Source of the DNA: Bacillus sp. es.036
Lineage (GTDB): Bacteria > Bacillota > Bacilli > Bacillales > Guptibacillaceae
Assembly (NCBI RefSeq): GCF_002563635.1
Contig: NZ_PDIZ01000001.1
Location: 2,232,001-2,296,000, forward strand
DNA: 64,000 bases
Direction of reading: 5' to 3'
The translations under genes were made by a program, and so were the position numbers. How positions within the stretch are numbered: position 1 is the stretch's first letter; the number at the start of each line of letters is the position of its first letter. This document shows, piece after piece, positions 20,228 through 28,630 of the stretch. A model generated the notes under the pieces. That model was not told the DNA's origin, searched no databases, and saw only the letters and a program-made list of their open reading frames with translations.

Positions 20228-20836
20228 TTACACAAATGCAAACAATGCGCGCATGCCTACTACTGAAAGTGCAACGAAAATAATCATTGTGACATAAGTC
20301 ATCACACGCTGTGATTTAGGTGTTACTGTAAAGCCCCAGCTTACGAAGAATGACCATAAGCCATTGGCGAAGTGGAATACTGTACCAAGTACACCGATAA
20401 TATAAAAGATCATCATGGCTGGATTTGATAAGATATCAACCATCATTTGGTAGTTCACTTCAGCTCCCATTGCGGCCTGTAATCTCGTTTGCCAGACGTG
20501 CCATGTTACAAAGATTAATACGACCACGCCTGAGATCCGCTGCAAGTAAAACATCCAGTTACGTAGATAGCCGTAGCGACTAACGTTATTTTTGGATTGA
20601 AATGCGATATAAACACCGTAAATCGCATGAAATAAGAGCGGTAAGAAAATGACAAAAATTTCGAGCACATACCTGTATGGAAGACTCTCCATAAAGTGAG
20701 CTGCGTCATTAAATGCTTCGGGCCCTCTTGTTGCAAAATAGTTAACTGTTAAATGCTGAATAACGAAGAGTCCGAGTGGAATTACTCCTAGAAGCGAATG
20801 CAATTTTCGGCTTACAAAGTCTCGACTTGCGGCCAT
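20228..20836 (-). CDS. sdhC: Succinate dehydrogenase cytochrome b558 subunit
   Basis: Five-helix membrane anchor of 202 residues that binds two haems b and reduces menaquinone. Membrane segments are visible from about 12-30, 60-78, 95-115, 140-160 and 180-200, with candidate haem-ligand histidines H13, H28, H71, H114 and H156. This is the single-subunit type C anchor of Bacillus, without a separate SdhD. First gene of sdhCAB, with its own strong promoter. Confidence 0.96.
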   Translation of the reverse strand: MAASRDFVSRKLHSLLGVIPLGLFVIQHLTVNYFATRGPEAFNDAAHFMESLPYRYVLEIFVIFLPLLFHAIYGVYIAFQSKNNVSRYGYLRNWMFYLQRISGVVVLIFVTWHVWQTRLQAAMGAEVNYQMMVDILSNPAMMIFYIIGVLGTVFHFANGLWSFFVSWGFTVTPKSQRVMTYVTMIIFVALSVVGMRALFAFV

Positions 20837-20956
20837 GTTTTGTGTGTCCCCCTTTTAAGTTGTTAAGCTACCATCTGCCAGTGCATTTTTTCTATTAAAG
20901 AAGTCTTTGCATGCACAGAAATCATCGCTTTCTGTCGATTATATTGTGACATACCC

Positions 20957-20985
20957 ATTGTACTCCCATCATTTAGGACCGTCAA
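20957..20985 (-). promoter_or_regulatory. Sigma-A promoter of sdhCAB
   Basis: TTGACG (20980-20985), 17-nt spacer and TACAAT (20957-20962) on the minus strand, about 120 nt before sdhC. It lies in the 306-nt divergent gap to yslB. I see no clear CcpA site. Confidence 0.7.
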
Positions 20986-21142
20986 GAAAACGCGTACATT
21001 TTGAGTTTTCAAAATTGCTTTGCAAGACTTTTATTTCTATCTATTGAATACGCTTCCTTTGTTGTAAATTCTATCGTTTATGCTATGGAGGATTTTACTA
21101 TTAAACGTTATAATAATTTAGTAGAAAAGCTGGGAGGAATTT

Positions 21143-21583
21143 ATGTTTAAGAAGCGTACAAACTCGATTGATTACAGCCATGAACTAGAAACAACTGCTT
21201 TTGGGTATGAATTCTACCGAGAAATTCTTATTCCTGAACTTCTTGGAAGTGAGCAGCCTGCTGTTTTATATTGGACTGGAAAAGAAATGGCCAGACAGTT
21301 CCCTCTCTCCACACGAGAAGAGATTGAAGAGTTTTTTCAGCGTGCTGGTTGGGGGCGATTATCAATTGTACAAGAAAAAAAGAATGAAATAACGTTCGAT
21401 CTTCATTCAGAACTCATCACAGAACGAAAAAAAACAAGTCGTATTGCCTGTTATCAACTAGAGGCAGGCTTTCTTGCTGAACAATATCAAAACATGCTCC
21501 ATTGCATTGCTGAGGCCTATGAAATTGATAAAAAGAATGACATTCAATTCACAGTAAAATGGGACCCGAAAGATCAGATTTGA
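21143..21583 (+). CDS. yslB: YslB family protein (DUF2507)
   Basis: A 146-residue cytoplasmic protein of a family conserved in Bacillaceae with an alpha/beta V4R-like fold: it starts with a YSHELETTAFGYEFYREILIPELLG stretch (9-33) and continues LYWTGKEMARQF. GGGAGGAATTT precedes the ATG by a short spacer. It is divergent from sdhC and convergent with lysC, as in B. subtilis, where it lies between sdhC and lysC. Function is unknown. V4R-related proteins often bind small hydrophobic ligands, but nothing here shows that directly. Confidence 0.88.
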   Translation: MFKKRTNSIDYSHELETTAFGYEFYREILIPELLGSEQPAVLYWTGKEMARQFPLSTREEIEEFFQRAGWGRLSIVQEKKNEITFDLHSELITERKKTSRIACYQLEAGFLAEQYQNMLHCIAEAYEIDKKNDIQFTVKWDPKDQI

Positions 21584-21587
21584 TTGA

Positions 21588-21619
21588 TAAAAAGGAGACC
21601 ACGGCGTGGTCTCCTTTTC
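21588..21619. terminator. Bidirectional terminator between yslB and lysC
   Basis: Stem AAAAGGAGACCACG/CGTGGTCTCCTTTT with almost no loop, lying between convergent genes and serving both. Confidence 0.92.
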
Positions 21620-21621
21620 GA

Positions 21622-22122
21622 TTACATTTGATTAACAGGTGTTCTCTCATCTAACTGGAATTTGTCATGTAGTGACTCAATTGCATAAATCATTTTTTCT
21701 TCTGGGACGATCGTTGATACTTTGATTTCTGATGTGCTTACCATCTTCATTTCAATTCCATGTTCAGCAAGCACCTCAAACATCTGTGCGGCAACGCCTG
21801 GATTTGAAATCATACCAGATCCGACTATTGATACTTTAGCTAGATCTGATTCATGATAAATATGTTCATAAGGAAGTTTCACTTTGATACGACGAAGGAC
21901 ATCTAGCGTTAACTCGAGAGAAGCAGTTTCAATTGAAAACGAGATGCTCGTTGTATTTTTCTCTCCTGTGCTTTGAATGATCACATCTACGTTAATGCCA
22001 TTTGAAGCAAGGGATGAAAATAGAGATGGGAGCGTTGTAAGCTCATTCGGTAAACCTGAAATTGTTATTTTTGTAACATTACTTTCAAAAGCAAGACCTC
22101 TAACCACCAAATTTTGTTCCAT
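21622..22122 (-). CDS. lysC: Aspartokinase II beta subunit from an internal in-frame start
   Basis: The ATG at 22120-22122 in the lysC frame is preceded by GAGGAGG with 8-nt spacing, an ideal ribosome site inside the gene. The product (166 residues) starts MEQNLVVRGLAFE and holds only the two ACT domains. In B. subtilis the LysC beta subunit starts at the same Met-Glu-Gln-Asn and joins the alpha chain in the regulatory complex, so the same overlap is expected here. Confidence 0.8.
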   Translation of the reverse strand: MEQNLVVRGLAFESNVTKITISGLPNELTTLPSLFSSLASNGINVDVIIQSTGEKNTTSISFSIETASLELTLDVLRRIKVKLPYEHIYHESDLAKVSIVGSGMISNPGVAAQMFEVLAEHGIEMKMVSTSEIKVSTIVPEEKMIYAIESLHDKFQLDERTPVNQM

Positions 22123-22857
22123 TGATACGACCTCCTCAATTAGCGTTCCAGGTTCATTTGTAAAACTCGAGCGTACCTCGAGCAGAATATTGTAGTTTTT
22201 TGCGAATTCTACCGCTCTCGGATGCAGAACACCAGCTCCAAGATTGGCTAGCTCAAGCATTTCATCGTATGAAATGGTAGAAAGCTTTCTTGCACCTTTT
22301 ACGTAGCGAGGATCGGTCGTATATACGCCATCTACATCCGTATAGATTTCACAACGATCTGCCTTAAGAGCGGCTGCAATTGCGACAGCTGTTGTATCAG
22401 AACCACCGCGGCCAAGCGTTGCAATGTCAGATGTATCTGTTAGTCCTTGGAATCCTGCAACAATCACGATTTTCCCTTCAGCAAGGTGTTGATTCATCCG
22501 GGAAGCATCTATATCAAGAATTCTTGCATTACCATGAAACGTTTCGGTTTTAATTCCAGCCTGCCAGCCTGTTAGTGAAATAGCATCGTATCCTTCTTCA
22601 TTTAAGGCCATTGAAAGAAGTGCTGTTGTCACCTGTTCACCAGTCGTGAGGAGCATATCAAGCTCTCTTGGAGATGGTTTAGAAGTAATTCCTTTTGATA
22701 ACCCCACAAGTTCATCCGTTGTTTTCCCCATCGCGGAAACAACTGCTACAACCTCGTCTCCATTGTTTACAGCTTCCATTAGTCTTTTGGAAACATTTTT
22801 AATTTTGTCTACATCTCCAACAGACGTACCTCCGAATTTCAATACACGTAGTCCCAC
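21622..22857 (-). CDS. lysC: Aspartokinase II, lysine-sensitive, alpha subunit reading frame
   Basis: Phosphorylates aspartate at the head of the lysine, methionine and threonine pathways. I take the GTG at 22855-22857 as start, giving MGLRVLKFGGTSVG as in B. subtilis (411 residues); AAAGGA lies 8 nt upstream. An ATG 7 codons earlier is possible. The kinase domain has KFGGTSVG (6-13), GRGGSDTTAVAIA and TDVDGVYTTDP. Two ACT domains follow from about 265, with SIVGSGMISNPGVAAQMFEVL and STSEIKVSTIV. An internal start at 22122 should give the small beta subunit. Controlled by a lysine riboswitch. Confidence 0.95.
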   Translation of the reverse strand: MGLRVLKFGGTSVGDVDKIKNVSKRLMEAVNNGDEVVAVVSAMGKTTDELVGLSKGITSKPSPRELDMLLTTGEQVTTALLSMALNEEGYDAISLTGWQAGIKTETFHGNARILDIDASRMNQHLAEGKIVIVAGFQGLTDTSDIATLGRGGSDTTAVAIAAALKADRCEIYTDVDGVYTTDPRYVKGARKLSTISYDEMLELANLGAGVLHPRAVEFAKNYNILLEVRSSFTNEPGTLIEEVVSMEQNLVVRGLAFESNVTKITISGLPNELTTLPSLFSSLASNGINVDVIIQSTGEKNTTSISFSIETASLELTLDVLRRIKVKLPYEHIYHESDLAKVSIVGSGMISNPGVAAQMFEVLAEHGIEMKMVSTSEIKVSTIVPEEKMIYAIESLHDKFQLDERTPVNQM

Positions 22858-22987
22858 TCTCTCCATCCTTTCTTTCATACAGCTTGGTTATCCCTATGCG
22901 TTTTACTCGCATCTTACTCATACTCACGAATTTAAGAGTCGAAATGGATAAATTGCTTCGCCAATAAAAAGCGATGCCTCTGTTTTT

Positions 22988-23028
22988 TTATATACTTTAA
23001 TGTTTCTTTTCGCTATTAAAGTATAAAA
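22988..23028 (-). other. AT-rich hairpin between the lysine riboswitch terminator and lysC
   Basis: A perfect 11-bp inverted repeat TATACTTTAAT/ATTAAAGTATA with a 14-nt loop. It immediately follows the riboswitch terminator on the transcribed strand. The A-run after it is on the wrong strand for a terminator in the lysC direction, so it looks more like an mRNA-stabilising or processing structure, or a terminator for the opposite strand. Confidence 0.6.
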
Positions 23029-23062
23029 AAACAACAATGAGAAAAACCTCACTGTTGTTTTC
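23022..23062 (-). terminator. Lysine riboswitch terminator
   Basis: Stem AAACAACAGTGAG/CTCATTGTTGTTT with one G-T pair and a five-base loop, then seven T on the minus strand, just after the L-box aptamer. Confidence 0.9.
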
Positions 23063-23064
23063 AT

Positions 23065-23295
23065 AACAAATCCAAGAAAACGTCCCTATGTGAGATAGTT
23101 CTCCATCCAATTCCCGGGTAGGTATTGGATGACAGCTCTGCATTTATTCAATACAGATCCAGTTTCAGACGGATAAGCGCCTTTCCACTTCGGCAAATTC
23201 CCCTTTCAACTACGATCAACGAGTCTTAACACTCTCCCGTAAGCTTACTAATGGTTTTTGCGCCTCTACCATCACTTCAACTTTCGAAGTGTGGA
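23065..23295 (-). promoter_or_regulatory. Lysine riboswitch (L-box)
   Basis: The minus strand carries the conserved L-box blocks in order: GATGGTAGAGGCGC, AGTA, GGGAGAG, GAAAGGGGAA, TGCCGAAG and GCAGAGCTGTCATCC, with the closing pairs. When lysine binds, the terminator downstream forms and lysC is off. It occupies most of the 498-nt gap between uvrC and lysC. Confidence 0.95.
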
Positions 23296-23312
23296 ACTAT
23301 TAAATTTCACTC

Positions 23313-23341
23313 ATTATAACGAACTTACGTGAATGCCGCAA
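23313..23341 (-). promoter_or_regulatory. Sigma-A promoter of lysC
   Basis: TTGCGG (23336-23341), 17-nt spacer and a perfect TATAAT (23313-23318) on the minus strand, about 20 nt before the L-box and just after uvrC ends. Confidence 0.75.
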
Positions 23342-23355
23342 GATGTTCTTGAAAA

Positions 23356-25137
23356 TTAATTTGATTGATTTTCAAATCGAGCCACAACTTCCTCCGCTAC
23401 ATTCATTGGTAATCCGGCATTATGAAGATCTTCTGCAGTTGCTTCTTTCATCCTTTTAATGGATCCAAAATGATTCAACAACTTCTTTTTTCTTTTCTCG
23501 CCTATACCTGGGATGTCATCAAGGCTTGATTTAAGCATTGATTTACCTCGAAGCTGCCGATGAAATGTAATAGCAAACCGATGCACTTCATCCTGAATTC
23601 GCTGTAAAAGATAGAATTCTTGGCTATTTCTTGGCAAGAATACACCCTGTGGAGGATCACCAATAAGAAGGTGAGACGTTTTATGTTTCTCATCTTTAGT
23701 AAGAGAGCAAACCGGAATTTCAAGACTAAGCTCATTCTCAAGGACGTCTTTTGCTGCTTGTATTTGAGCAATACCGCCATCAATGATAATTAAATCAGGG
23801 AGTGGTCCACTTTCCTTTAACACTCTCGAATATCTTCTTCTAACAACTTCCTTCATTGATCCTACATCATTTGGACCATCAACCGTTCTTATTTTATACT
23901 TTCGATATTCATTTTTCTTTGGTTTTCCATCAATAAACACCACCATCGCTGAGACGGGGTTGGTTCCCTGGATATTTGAGTTATCAAAAGCTTCAATTCG
24001 AAGAGGTGCGTCTATACCGAGCTGATCGCCCAAATTTTCAATAGCATCAATCGTTCTCTTTTCATCCCGTTCGATTAATGAGAATTTCTCATTAAGTGCA
24101 ATGGTTGCATTTTTCATCGTAAGCTCTACAAGCTCTTTTTTCTTTCCGCGCTTAGGTTGAAGAACAGGAATTTGAAGAAGTTCTTCAACCATCTGAGCAT
24201 TTACCTGCTGAGGAAGTAAAACCTCTTTCGGTTTAGGATGATTTTGCTGAAGGTAGAACTGACCGATATAGGTTAAGAAATCTTCTTCAGCGTCATTATA
24301 GAAAGGAAAAAGCGAAACATCTCTTTCAATTAATTTCCCCTGTCGTACAAAGAAAACTTGGACACACATCCATCCTTTGTCAAAGCTATAGCCGAATATA
24401 TCTCGATCGATGCCATCATTGGATTGGATTTTTTGAACTTCCATTACTTTATCGATATGAAACATTAAATCTCGGAACTCTTTTGCTCGCTCGAAATCCA
24501 TGTTTTCTGAAGCAGTCATCATTTTTCGTTCGATATCTTCTTTTACTTCTTGATGACCACCGTTTAAAAAGCGGGTAATGCCTTCAATCATTTCTTTGTT
24601 TTGTTCCTTCGTAATGTCGTTAACGCAAGGTGCAAGACATTGTCCGATATGATAGTAAAGGCAGACCCGATCGGGCATCTTTCGACACTTCCGCAACGGA
24701 TAGAGACGGTCCAATAATTTCTTTGTTGCACTAGCTGCATATGCGTTTGGATATGGACCAAAATATTTTCCTTTATCTTTTTTGATTTTGCGTGTAGTAA
24801 TTAAGCGGGGCTGCTCTTCAGCCGTTATTTTAATATAAGGATAACTTTTGTCATCTTTAAGCATGACGTTATATTTTGGATCATGTTTTTTGATTAAATT
24901 AAGCTCTAAAATAAGAGCTTCAAGGTTTGTAGATGTAACGATATATTCAAAATCGCGTATTTCGCCTACTAGACGCTGTGTTTTCCCATCGTGTGATCCG
25001 CTAAAATACGAACGAACTCTATTTTTTAACACTTTCGCTTTCCCGACATAAATGATCGTTCCCTGGCGATCTTTCATCAAGTAACACCCGGGTTGGTCAG
25101 GAAGAATCGCTAGCTTATTTTTAAGATGTTGTTCCAT
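23356..25137 (-). CDS. uvrC: Excinuclease ABC subunit C
   Basis: Makes both incisions around DNA lesions once UvrB is loaded. The 593-residue protein has an N-terminal GIY-YIG nuclease domain for the 3' cut ([24 protein letters not shown], 18-41), then a cysteine cluster (RKCRK[14 protein letters not shown]). The UvrB-binding UVR domain is around 200-235, the RNase H-like nuclease for the 5' cut contains [19 protein letters not shown] and IIDGG, and a C-terminal double helix-hairpin-helix (about 535-590) contains [18 protein letters not shown]. Near lysC and upstream-linked to trxA in B. subtilis, but here a 9-kb accessory block separates uvrC and trxA. Confidence 0.97.
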   Translation of the reverse strand: MEQHLKNKLAILPDQPGCYLMKDRQGTIIYVGKAKVLKNRVRSYFSGSHDGKTQRLVGEIRDFEYIVTSTNLEALILELNLIKKHDPKYNVMLKDDKSYPYIKITAEEQPRLITTRKIKKDKGKYFGPYPNAYAASATKKLLDRLYPLRKCRKMPDRVCLYYHIGQCLAPCVNDITKEQNKEMIEGITRFLNGGHQEVKEDIERKMMTASENMDFERAKEFRDLMFHIDKVMEVQKIQSNDGIDRDIFGYSFDKGWMCVQVFFVRQGKLIERDVSLFPFYNDAEEDFLTYIGQFYLQQNHPKPKEVLLPQQVNAQMVEELLQIPVLQPKRGKKKELVELTMKNATIALNEKFSLIERDEKRTIDAIENLGDQLGIDAPLRIEAFDNSNIQGTNPVSAMVVFIDGKPKKNEYRKYKIRTVDGPNDVGSMKEVVRRRYSRVLKESGPLPDLIIIDGGIAQIQAAKDVLENELSLEIPVCSLTKDEKHKTSHLLIGDPPQGVFLPRNSQEFYLLQRIQDEVHRFAITFHRQLRGKSMLKSSLDDIPGIGEKRKKKLLNHFGSIKRMKEATAEDLHNAGLPMNVAEEVVARFENQSN

Positions 25138-25214
25138 ACTGACTCACCTCTTTACTCCCTTTCAAGGCGTATCTATGTTCCCCTTTTATTGTATCATAGT
25201 CACTCTTCAACCGA

Positions 25215-26714
25215 TTACTTTAGAAACTCATAAAACACAATGTCATGATAGACAGGGTCATATAGCTTTGAAGAATGAAATGTTTGGATTCGTTTCACTT
25301 GATCTTCAATCGGTATCCCTTGTTTTGCAAACCCTTCAACTACTTGCTCTGTTAAATATACACGATGATTTTCATAATAACGAAGATCTGCGAGAAAAGT
25401 TGAATAGGTGTAAATTTGTTCATGTTCAAATGAAACACGATTAAAAGACATTACCCTTGTTTCTTCCCAAGTATACACAATAAGCGGTTCACTCTCGTCT
25501 TCTAAGTAATCAATTAATTGATAAACAGCCGCTGGATCGTTTGCTTCCTTCATGGTTATATAAGAAACCGCTGACTGCACGCTAATAATGACGGCTAACA
25601 ATAGCAACATTCTTTTCGACCCATCACATTGTTTTTTTAATCCAAACCATAGAAATCCAAGCAATACCATTCCTGGAAGCGGGAGAATATGTCGAGGCTT
25701 ATCTATATTCTGTGCAAATAAAGCCCAAAGAAAATAACTAAAGATCATACTGGCAAACGCCCATCCAAACCAAGAGACTTCCGTAATCCTTATTGGTTTC
25801 TTCACTCGAACCATTGTTAAGTATACGAAGAGTGCTACGAGTAATAACAATACGAAAAGGTTTTGCCCACCAATCCCTGTCCATACAATATTATTTAGAA
25901 AAAGATGAGATAGACGCTCAATAAAAGAACTCGATGCGGAAACAGCTGTTCCTCCCCATTCTTCAAAGTGACCTTGAGAGAAGCCTAATGCTAGCTGAAG
26001 AAAAGCAGCGACCCCTCCTTCAGAAACAGCAAGGCCACCAACCCAAATGAACTGAAAAGCTGCAGCTACTAGCACTTGCATCATTAAAAAAGAGAGATAT
26101 TCTTTAGCTGTGAATTTGTTTTTTCGATGAATTAATAGCAACACGAAACCAATTCCGAACGGTAAATACGATAATCGCACTCCTAGTAATAAACTAAAGA
26201 AAAATGAAGATATTACGATCCAAACAGTTGAATGTTTAGTAAAGGCATGTTGTAAACTCCACAAATACCACCAGAGCATTGCAACCGCTGAAGCTTCACT
26301 CATCGGTTGAACAGTTAGCACATTTATAAACACCATAGATTGAATAAGAGCAACTGCTACAATGCTAAACGTCTTTGAGAGAAACGATCGACTTATTATA
26401 TACATTGGATATATGGCAAGTAGCATAAGAAGAGAATTCCAGGATGCAAGTGCCTCAGCTGGATTAGAAATCCATTTATTCAGCCAAATGCCTCCAAGAA
26501 TAAAATAAGGATACCCTGGAAAATGTGGCTGCATTGCAAATAAATCAAAACGATCGAGGGCTAAAGTAAAATCAACCTGATCCCAGGAACGTGGTGACTC
26601 GATTGCATAGATAAATCTCCACCATACGAGTAATATAAGACTAATGAGTGACAAAACCCATACCAGGGTATGAATGGCATACCGTTCCTTTCGATTTCTA
26701 AAAGCTCGATTCAT
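25215..26714 (-). CDS. Polytopic membrane protein resembling GT-C glycosyltransferases
   Basis: A 499-residue protein with about ten to twelve membrane segments, then a soluble C-terminal domain of about 120 residues. The first outside loop carries acidic SPRSWDQVDFTLALDRFDL (about 40-58), which fits the catalytic-acid loop of GT-C enzymes using lipid-linked sugars. The following PHFPGYPYFILGGIW and the motif NIDKPRHILPLPGM also resemble the mannosyltransferase/PMT-like superfamily. AAAGGATGATACAAA precedes the start. It follows the iron genes after a terminator and is 77 nt from uvrC. The donor and acceptor are unknown. Function inferred only from topology and sequence style; related nearby genes suggest a polyprenyl-phosphate sugar donor. 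Confidence 0.55.
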   Translation of the reverse strand: MNRAFRNRKERYAIHTLVWVLSLISLILLVWWRFIYAIESPRSWDQVDFTLALDRFDLFAMQPHFPGYPYFILGGIWLNKWISNPAEALASWNSLLMLLAIYPMYIISRSFLSKTFSIVAVALIQSMVFINVLTVQPMSEASAVAMLWWYLWSLQHAFTKHSTVWIVISSFFFSLLLGVRLSYLPFGIGFVLLLIHRKNKFTAKEYLSFLMMQVLVAAAFQFIWVGGLAVSEGGVAAFLQLALGFSQGHFEEWGGTAVSASSSFIERLSHLFLNNIVWTGIGGQNLFVLLLLVALFVYLTMVRVKKPIRITEVSWFGWAFASMIFSYFLWALFAQNIDKPRHILPLPGMVLLGFLWFGLKKQCDGSKRMLLLLAVIISVQSAVSYITMKEANDPAAVYQLIDYLEDESEPLIVYTWEETRVMSFNRVSFEHEQIYTYSTFLADLRYYENHRVYLTEQVVEGFAKQGIPIEDQVKRIQTFHSSKLYDPVYHDIVFYEFLK

Positions 26715-26782
26715 TTTGTATCATCCTTTTCAGTTTCAAACAGAGGCGCAAAGCTATCTAAACATCGTTTGCGGTACTAATG

Positions 26783-26824
26783 ATGAAAAAAAGCACAAGA
26801 CGATTTATTCCGCCTTGTACTTAG
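26783..26824 (-). terminator. Rho-independent terminator after the iron permease gene
   Basis: Stem AAGTACAAGGCG/CGTCTTGTGCTT (with a few G-T and mismatched pairs) and a run of seven T on the minus strand, shortly after the 26830 stop. Confidence 0.8.
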
Positions 26825-26829
26825 TGAGT

Positions 26830-27771
26830 TTATTTTACTGCAGATTCATTCATCTCGTTCGTTGTTTTAAAAACAGCTTTATTATTAGGTTCTTTTACTT
26901 CTGTTTTTACTGGCTCTTTCTGGTGATTGACGAGCAAGTAAATCACGGTAAAGTAACCGACATACGCTATAATTTCTTCAATGGAAGGCATTGAGGAATA
27001 ACCAAACAATGCTTTAAAGAAGATACCGATATCACCAGAGAGTAACGGAGCTACCCCTTGATCTCGCACGTAATGGGCATAGTCAATTGGATGCTCAGGT
27101 AAAAACCATGTTAAGTCATACACATGAGGCATAACACTGCCAATTAATTTAATATCTTGCATCATTGATATTCCCTGTACAAATAACCCACCTGCAATGA
27201 GTACAATAAAAATACCAGTGATTTTAAAGAAGGATTTAAGTGGAATACGCATCGTACCTTTAAAGAAAAAGTATGAAACGGCTGAAGCAATTAAGACTCC
27301 AGTAATCGCTCCCCATCCTTCAAATCCTTTACCGATGTCTCCTCCAGTAATAGCTGCAAAGAAGAAAACAGTTTCGACACCTTCTCGTAGAACAACTAAG
27401 AAAGAGTGAATTACCATGCCAATAACATTACCTGTCGTAATGTATTCCGTCATCTTCCCCTCGGTTTTACTTTTAAGGTTACGGCTATGCGAAGCCATCC
27501 AGAATACCATTTGAGTTAATAAAACAGCTGAGATAAGCATAATGGAAATCTTCAGGTAGATCTCGCTTCCCATTGCAGCGAATCCTGTGAAAACAACCTG
27601 AAATAGCATGGCAACGCCAATACTTGCTACTACGGCAAGACCGGCTCCTAACCAGACAAACTTGTTATACTGGCACTGTCCCATTCGTTTCATATAAGTC
27701 GTTATGATTCCAATAATGAGAAGCGCTTCAAGTACTTCTCTGAACATGATCAGTAATGCCTGAATTTCCAT
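26830..27771 (-). CDS. efeU: FTR1/EfeU-family iron permease
   Basis: Membrane permease of 313 residues with seven predicted membrane segments. Both signature iron-binding motifs are intact: REVLE (11-15) and REGVE (129-133). The family moves ferrous or ferric iron inward in partnership with an oxidising or binding protein. The usual Bacillus partners EfeO and EfeB are not adjacent; instead a membrane-anchored protein lies 30 nt upstream, the first gene of this operon. The C-terminal tail is hydrophilic. Fur control is expected from the operator upstream of the partner gene. Confidence 0.9.
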   Translation of the reverse strand: MEIQALLIMFREVLEALLIIGIITTYMKRMGQCQYNKFVWLGAGLAVVASIGVAMLFQVVFTGFAAMGSEIYLKISIMLISAVLLTQMVFWMASHSRNLKSKTEGKMTEYITTGNVIGMVIHSFLVVLREGVETVFFFAAITGGDIGKGFEGWGAITGVLIASAVSYFFFKGTMRIPLKSFFKITGIFIVLIAGGLFVQGISMMQDIKLIGSVMPHVYDLTWFLPEHPIDYAHYVRDQGVAPLLSGDIGIFFKALFGYSSMPSIEEIIAYVGYFTVIYLLVNHQKEPVKTEVKEPNNKAVFKTTNEMNESAVK

Positions 27772-27801
27772 TAAACTTTCCCCTTTCTACAAACAAATAC
27801 T

Positions 27802-28566
27802 TTACGAGCGACGACGCTTTCTAGTTGTATAAATGACAACTCCAACAATTATTGCTACAAGAATGATGAGCGGGATCCAATTCGAGAGTTGACCTAAATC
27901 AGTCCAATCTGTTTTCCCACTCGACGTTTCTTCTTCAGTCGCACTTTCACCAAAGTGACCGATCTCAACCGATTTCATTTCAAAATGATCTTGTAATCCA
28001 TCAAGAATAACTTTCTTGCTTTCAGCAAACTGTTCTTCATTCGATTCTTTCTCACCAACCCCAAACAAACCAGGATTACCGAGAGAATCAAGTATAACTT
28101 CAAACTCATTTTTTATTTTTTCGTCAAGTTCAGGATTTGTATCTTTCACTACTGGAGAGAGCGTTTTATATGTAGCATCTGCTTTTCCAACCAATTTTCT
28201 TGTCGTATCATACTCTTCAAAATCTTTCTCTACATTTTCAAGTCTTCTAGAGATATTAAGCACAAGAATTTGCTGCATATTTGTCATCACAGCTTCTTCA
28301 TTCTCATTGTCTAATTCAGTTTGAACAGCCTGAACCGCATCATCACCCATATGTAATTGTATTTCTTCTTTTACAGAAGAAAATATTTCGTTGGCTTGAT
28401 TAAAATTAGGAGGAGATTCATTTAATTTAGCAGACATTTCACTATAGGCTTCAGCTACTTTTTCTTCAGTAGGATCACCATAGGAATAAGCTTGAGCAAG
28501 ATCTGGTACAGCAAGAGTACAAATTAGTGTTAGTAAAAAGAATGATGATAGAATGCGTTTTTTCAT
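27802..28566 (-). CDS. Extracytoplasmic membrane-anchored protein partnered with the iron permease
   Basis: 254 residues: signal peptide (1-26, cleavage after AQA), a helical acidic ectodomain, and one C-terminal membrane helix (about 232-250) followed by a basic TRKRRRS tail. The ectodomain is rich in Glu, Asp and Gln, and has a YSEMSAKLNE start and an FNQANEIFSSVKEEI stretch. The same kind of helical domain occurs fused to FTR1 permeases in other bacteria, so it may present iron to the permease. No copper-oxidase or imelysin motif is visible. It is the first gene of a two-gene operon under a near-perfect Fur box. Role in iron uptake is inference from context. Confidence 0.7.
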   Translation of the reverse strand: MKKRILSSFFLLTLICTLAVPDLAQAYSYGDPTEEKVAEAYSEMSAKLNESPPNFNQANEIFSSVKEEIQLHMGDDAVQAVQTELDNENEEAVMTNMQQILVLNISRRLENVEKDFEEYDTTRKLVGKADATYKTLSPVVKDTNPELDEKIKNEFEVILDSLGNPGLFGVGEKESNEEQFAESKKVILDGLQDHFEMKSVEIGHFGESATEEETSSGKTDWTDLGQLSNWIPLIILVAIIVGVVIYTTRKRRRS

Positions 28567-28583
28567 TAGAAATCCTCCTCATT

Positions 28584-28603
28584 GATAATGATAATGATTA
28601 TCA
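28584..28603 (-). promoter_or_regulatory. Fur box upstream of the iron-uptake operon
   Basis: The 15-base palindrome TGATAATGATTATCA (28589-28603) matches the Bacillus 7-1-7 Fur operator fully, and the 19-base window at 28584-28602 agrees with the classic Fur consensus at 18 of 19 positions. It covers the promoter -10 region and part of its spacer, so Fur-Fe2+ should block transcription. Confidence 0.95.
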
Positions 28604-28616
28604 TCATTGAAGTCAA
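28588..28616 (-). promoter_or_regulatory. Promoter of the iron-uptake operon
   Basis: TTGACT (28611-28616), 17-nt spacer and TATCAT (28588-28593) on the minus strand. It would give a leader of about 15 nt ending in AATGAGGAGG. Overlaps the Fur box. Confidence 0.65.
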
Positions 28617-28630
28617 TAACAGATCGGTAA

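Noticed and set aside
26830-28566. Canonical efeUOB ferrous-iron uptake operon
   Set aside because: Only the permease matches. The partner lacks an imelysin or peroxidase domain and has a C-terminal membrane anchor.
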